Of a stretch of DNA of 64,000 nt, positions 63,252-64,000 are shown one piece after another. The DNA lies in the NCBI GenBank assembly GCA_015039365.1, contig WION01000118.1:62001-126000 (forward strand). The letters run 5' to 3'. The stretch is from Amanita rubescens (Eukaryota > Basidiomycota > Agaricomycetes > Agaricales > Amanitaceae). The notes under the pieces were generated by a model, which saw only the letters and a list, made by a program, of their open reading frames with translations, had not been told where the DNA came from and made no database searches. How positions within the stretch are numbered: position 1 is the first letter of the stretch; each line of letters starts with the position of its first letter. Made by a program: the position numbers and the translations under genes.

Positions 63252-64000
63252 ATGCAATCTCCCTCAGGCAGGCCTGAGCCGCACCGCAGCGACCCGCTGC
63301 ATATCCGCGATGCAAATTTTGTGCCTACTCCAGATCTAAATGCTAAGGAATGCCCAAGGTAATGTACATTGAGCGATCAATGAAATTTATCCCAAAATTC
63401 ATGTACTGTAGGTTCCGTATCCTTATCGTTGGTCGAGTAAGGCTTGTTGGCGTTTTCACTACCTGCTCCATTTACGGACTTTCTTCAACAGACTGGCACA
63501 GGGAGATCGTCACTTATTCATGCCACGTTCAAAACTCCTCTGGCGGTATGCGCTGTTTTATGGTTGTTTTTCAGCCATTCATCGACATTTAGAATGCTGG
63601 TGTCGCAAATGTCAACGAAGAGATCAAGTCGGCAAACAACAAATACCTAATCCTTCATGATTCTCAGGGTTACGAGCCGGGGAACGTCGAGAAATTCCAA
63701 ATCTTAGAGGAATTTATCACAGAGAGGTGTCAAAAGAAGGATATTGCGAAGAAGCTTCATGCTATCTGGTGTGTTCGCCGACCAAAGAGAAAAACCAACT
63801 GATATTACCTCGCAGGTTGTGTATTGATGCGTCTTATGCTGGTGGTCAGATATTTGAAAAGGGCGACGAAAGAATTTTCGAGCTGAATCGAAACGAAGGT
63901 AACTACCAATTGCTATCCTTATTCTAAGCTGATCGTGACATCAGTGCCGATCATCGTCGTGTTTACAAAGTTTGACCTATTTTTAACGGCATTGCACAAG
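63252..64000 (+). CDS. G-domain protein, 5' part, Walker A Lys replaced by Arg
   Basis: MQSPSGRPEPHRSDPLHIRD continues to ECPR, an intron, FRILIVGR, an intron (GTAAGG..CAACAG), then TGTGRSSLIHATFKTPL. The Walker A lysine is Arg (GRTGTGRS). The following exons, ANVNEEIKSANNKYLILHDS with QGYEPGNVEKF, RLCIDASYAGGQIFEKGDER and PIIVVFTKFDLF (G4), are conserved. The gene runs off the right edge, so any kinase modules would lie beyond it. It is a fourth member of the multi-kinase G-domain family; nucleotide binding is probably weakened. Confidence 0.65.

Overview
The window looks like nuclear DNA of a filamentous basidiomycete, most likely an agaricomycete and possibly close to Sebacinales (Serendipita-like); the exact taxon is inference. 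The reasons are genes split by many 45-60 nt GT-AG introns with CTAAC/TTAAC branch sites, fungal housekeeping genes (phospholipase C, PEX3, a VAP/Scs2 MSP protein, a SEC63 3' end), a Tad/I-type LINE with an RNase H domain, and large lineage-specific paralog families.

Layout. 0.5-3.9 kb (-): PI-specific phospholipase C. 4.4-5.3 kb: relics of a methyltransferase/kinase locus. 5.8-10.9 kb (-): a G-domain protein followed in frame by two kinase modules. 11.0-17.1 kb (-): a methyltransferase gene cut in two by a full 5.2-kb LINE, with a 13-bp target-site duplication. 17.1-21.5 kb (-): degenerate kinase, VAP-like gene, esterase. 21.5-37.5 kb: a region flanked by the N- and C-terminal pieces of an MFS transporter. 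It holds a large inverted duplication carrying two AIG1-type GTPase genes whose 5' halves are tandem arrays of micro-exons, with mostly non-coding, repeat-rich DNA between them. 37.8-40.6 kb: PEX3 and a divergent small membrane-protein gene. 41.1-59.9 kb: two more G-domain/multi-kinase genes and two MLKL-like genes (putative four-helix N-terminus plus pseudokinase). 59.9-64.0 kb: an HNH nuclease gene, a SEC63 fragment and the start of a fourth G-domain gene.

The outstanding feature is the repeated association of (i) P-loop G-domain proteins that continue through phase-0 introns into two or three kinase modules, one of which is canonical while the others lack key residues, (ii) MLKL-like pseudokinases, (iii) an HNH nuclease and (iv) AIG1-type GTPases. 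Domain fusions of this kind resemble tandem-kinase immune receptors and necroptosis-type effectors in other eukaryotes. A role in self/non-self recognition or regulated cell death is my inference and the sequence does not prove it. Several copies are decaying (lost start codon, Walker A Lys to Arg, truncations), as expected for a birth-and-death gene family. Exon joins were made by eye and need transcript support.
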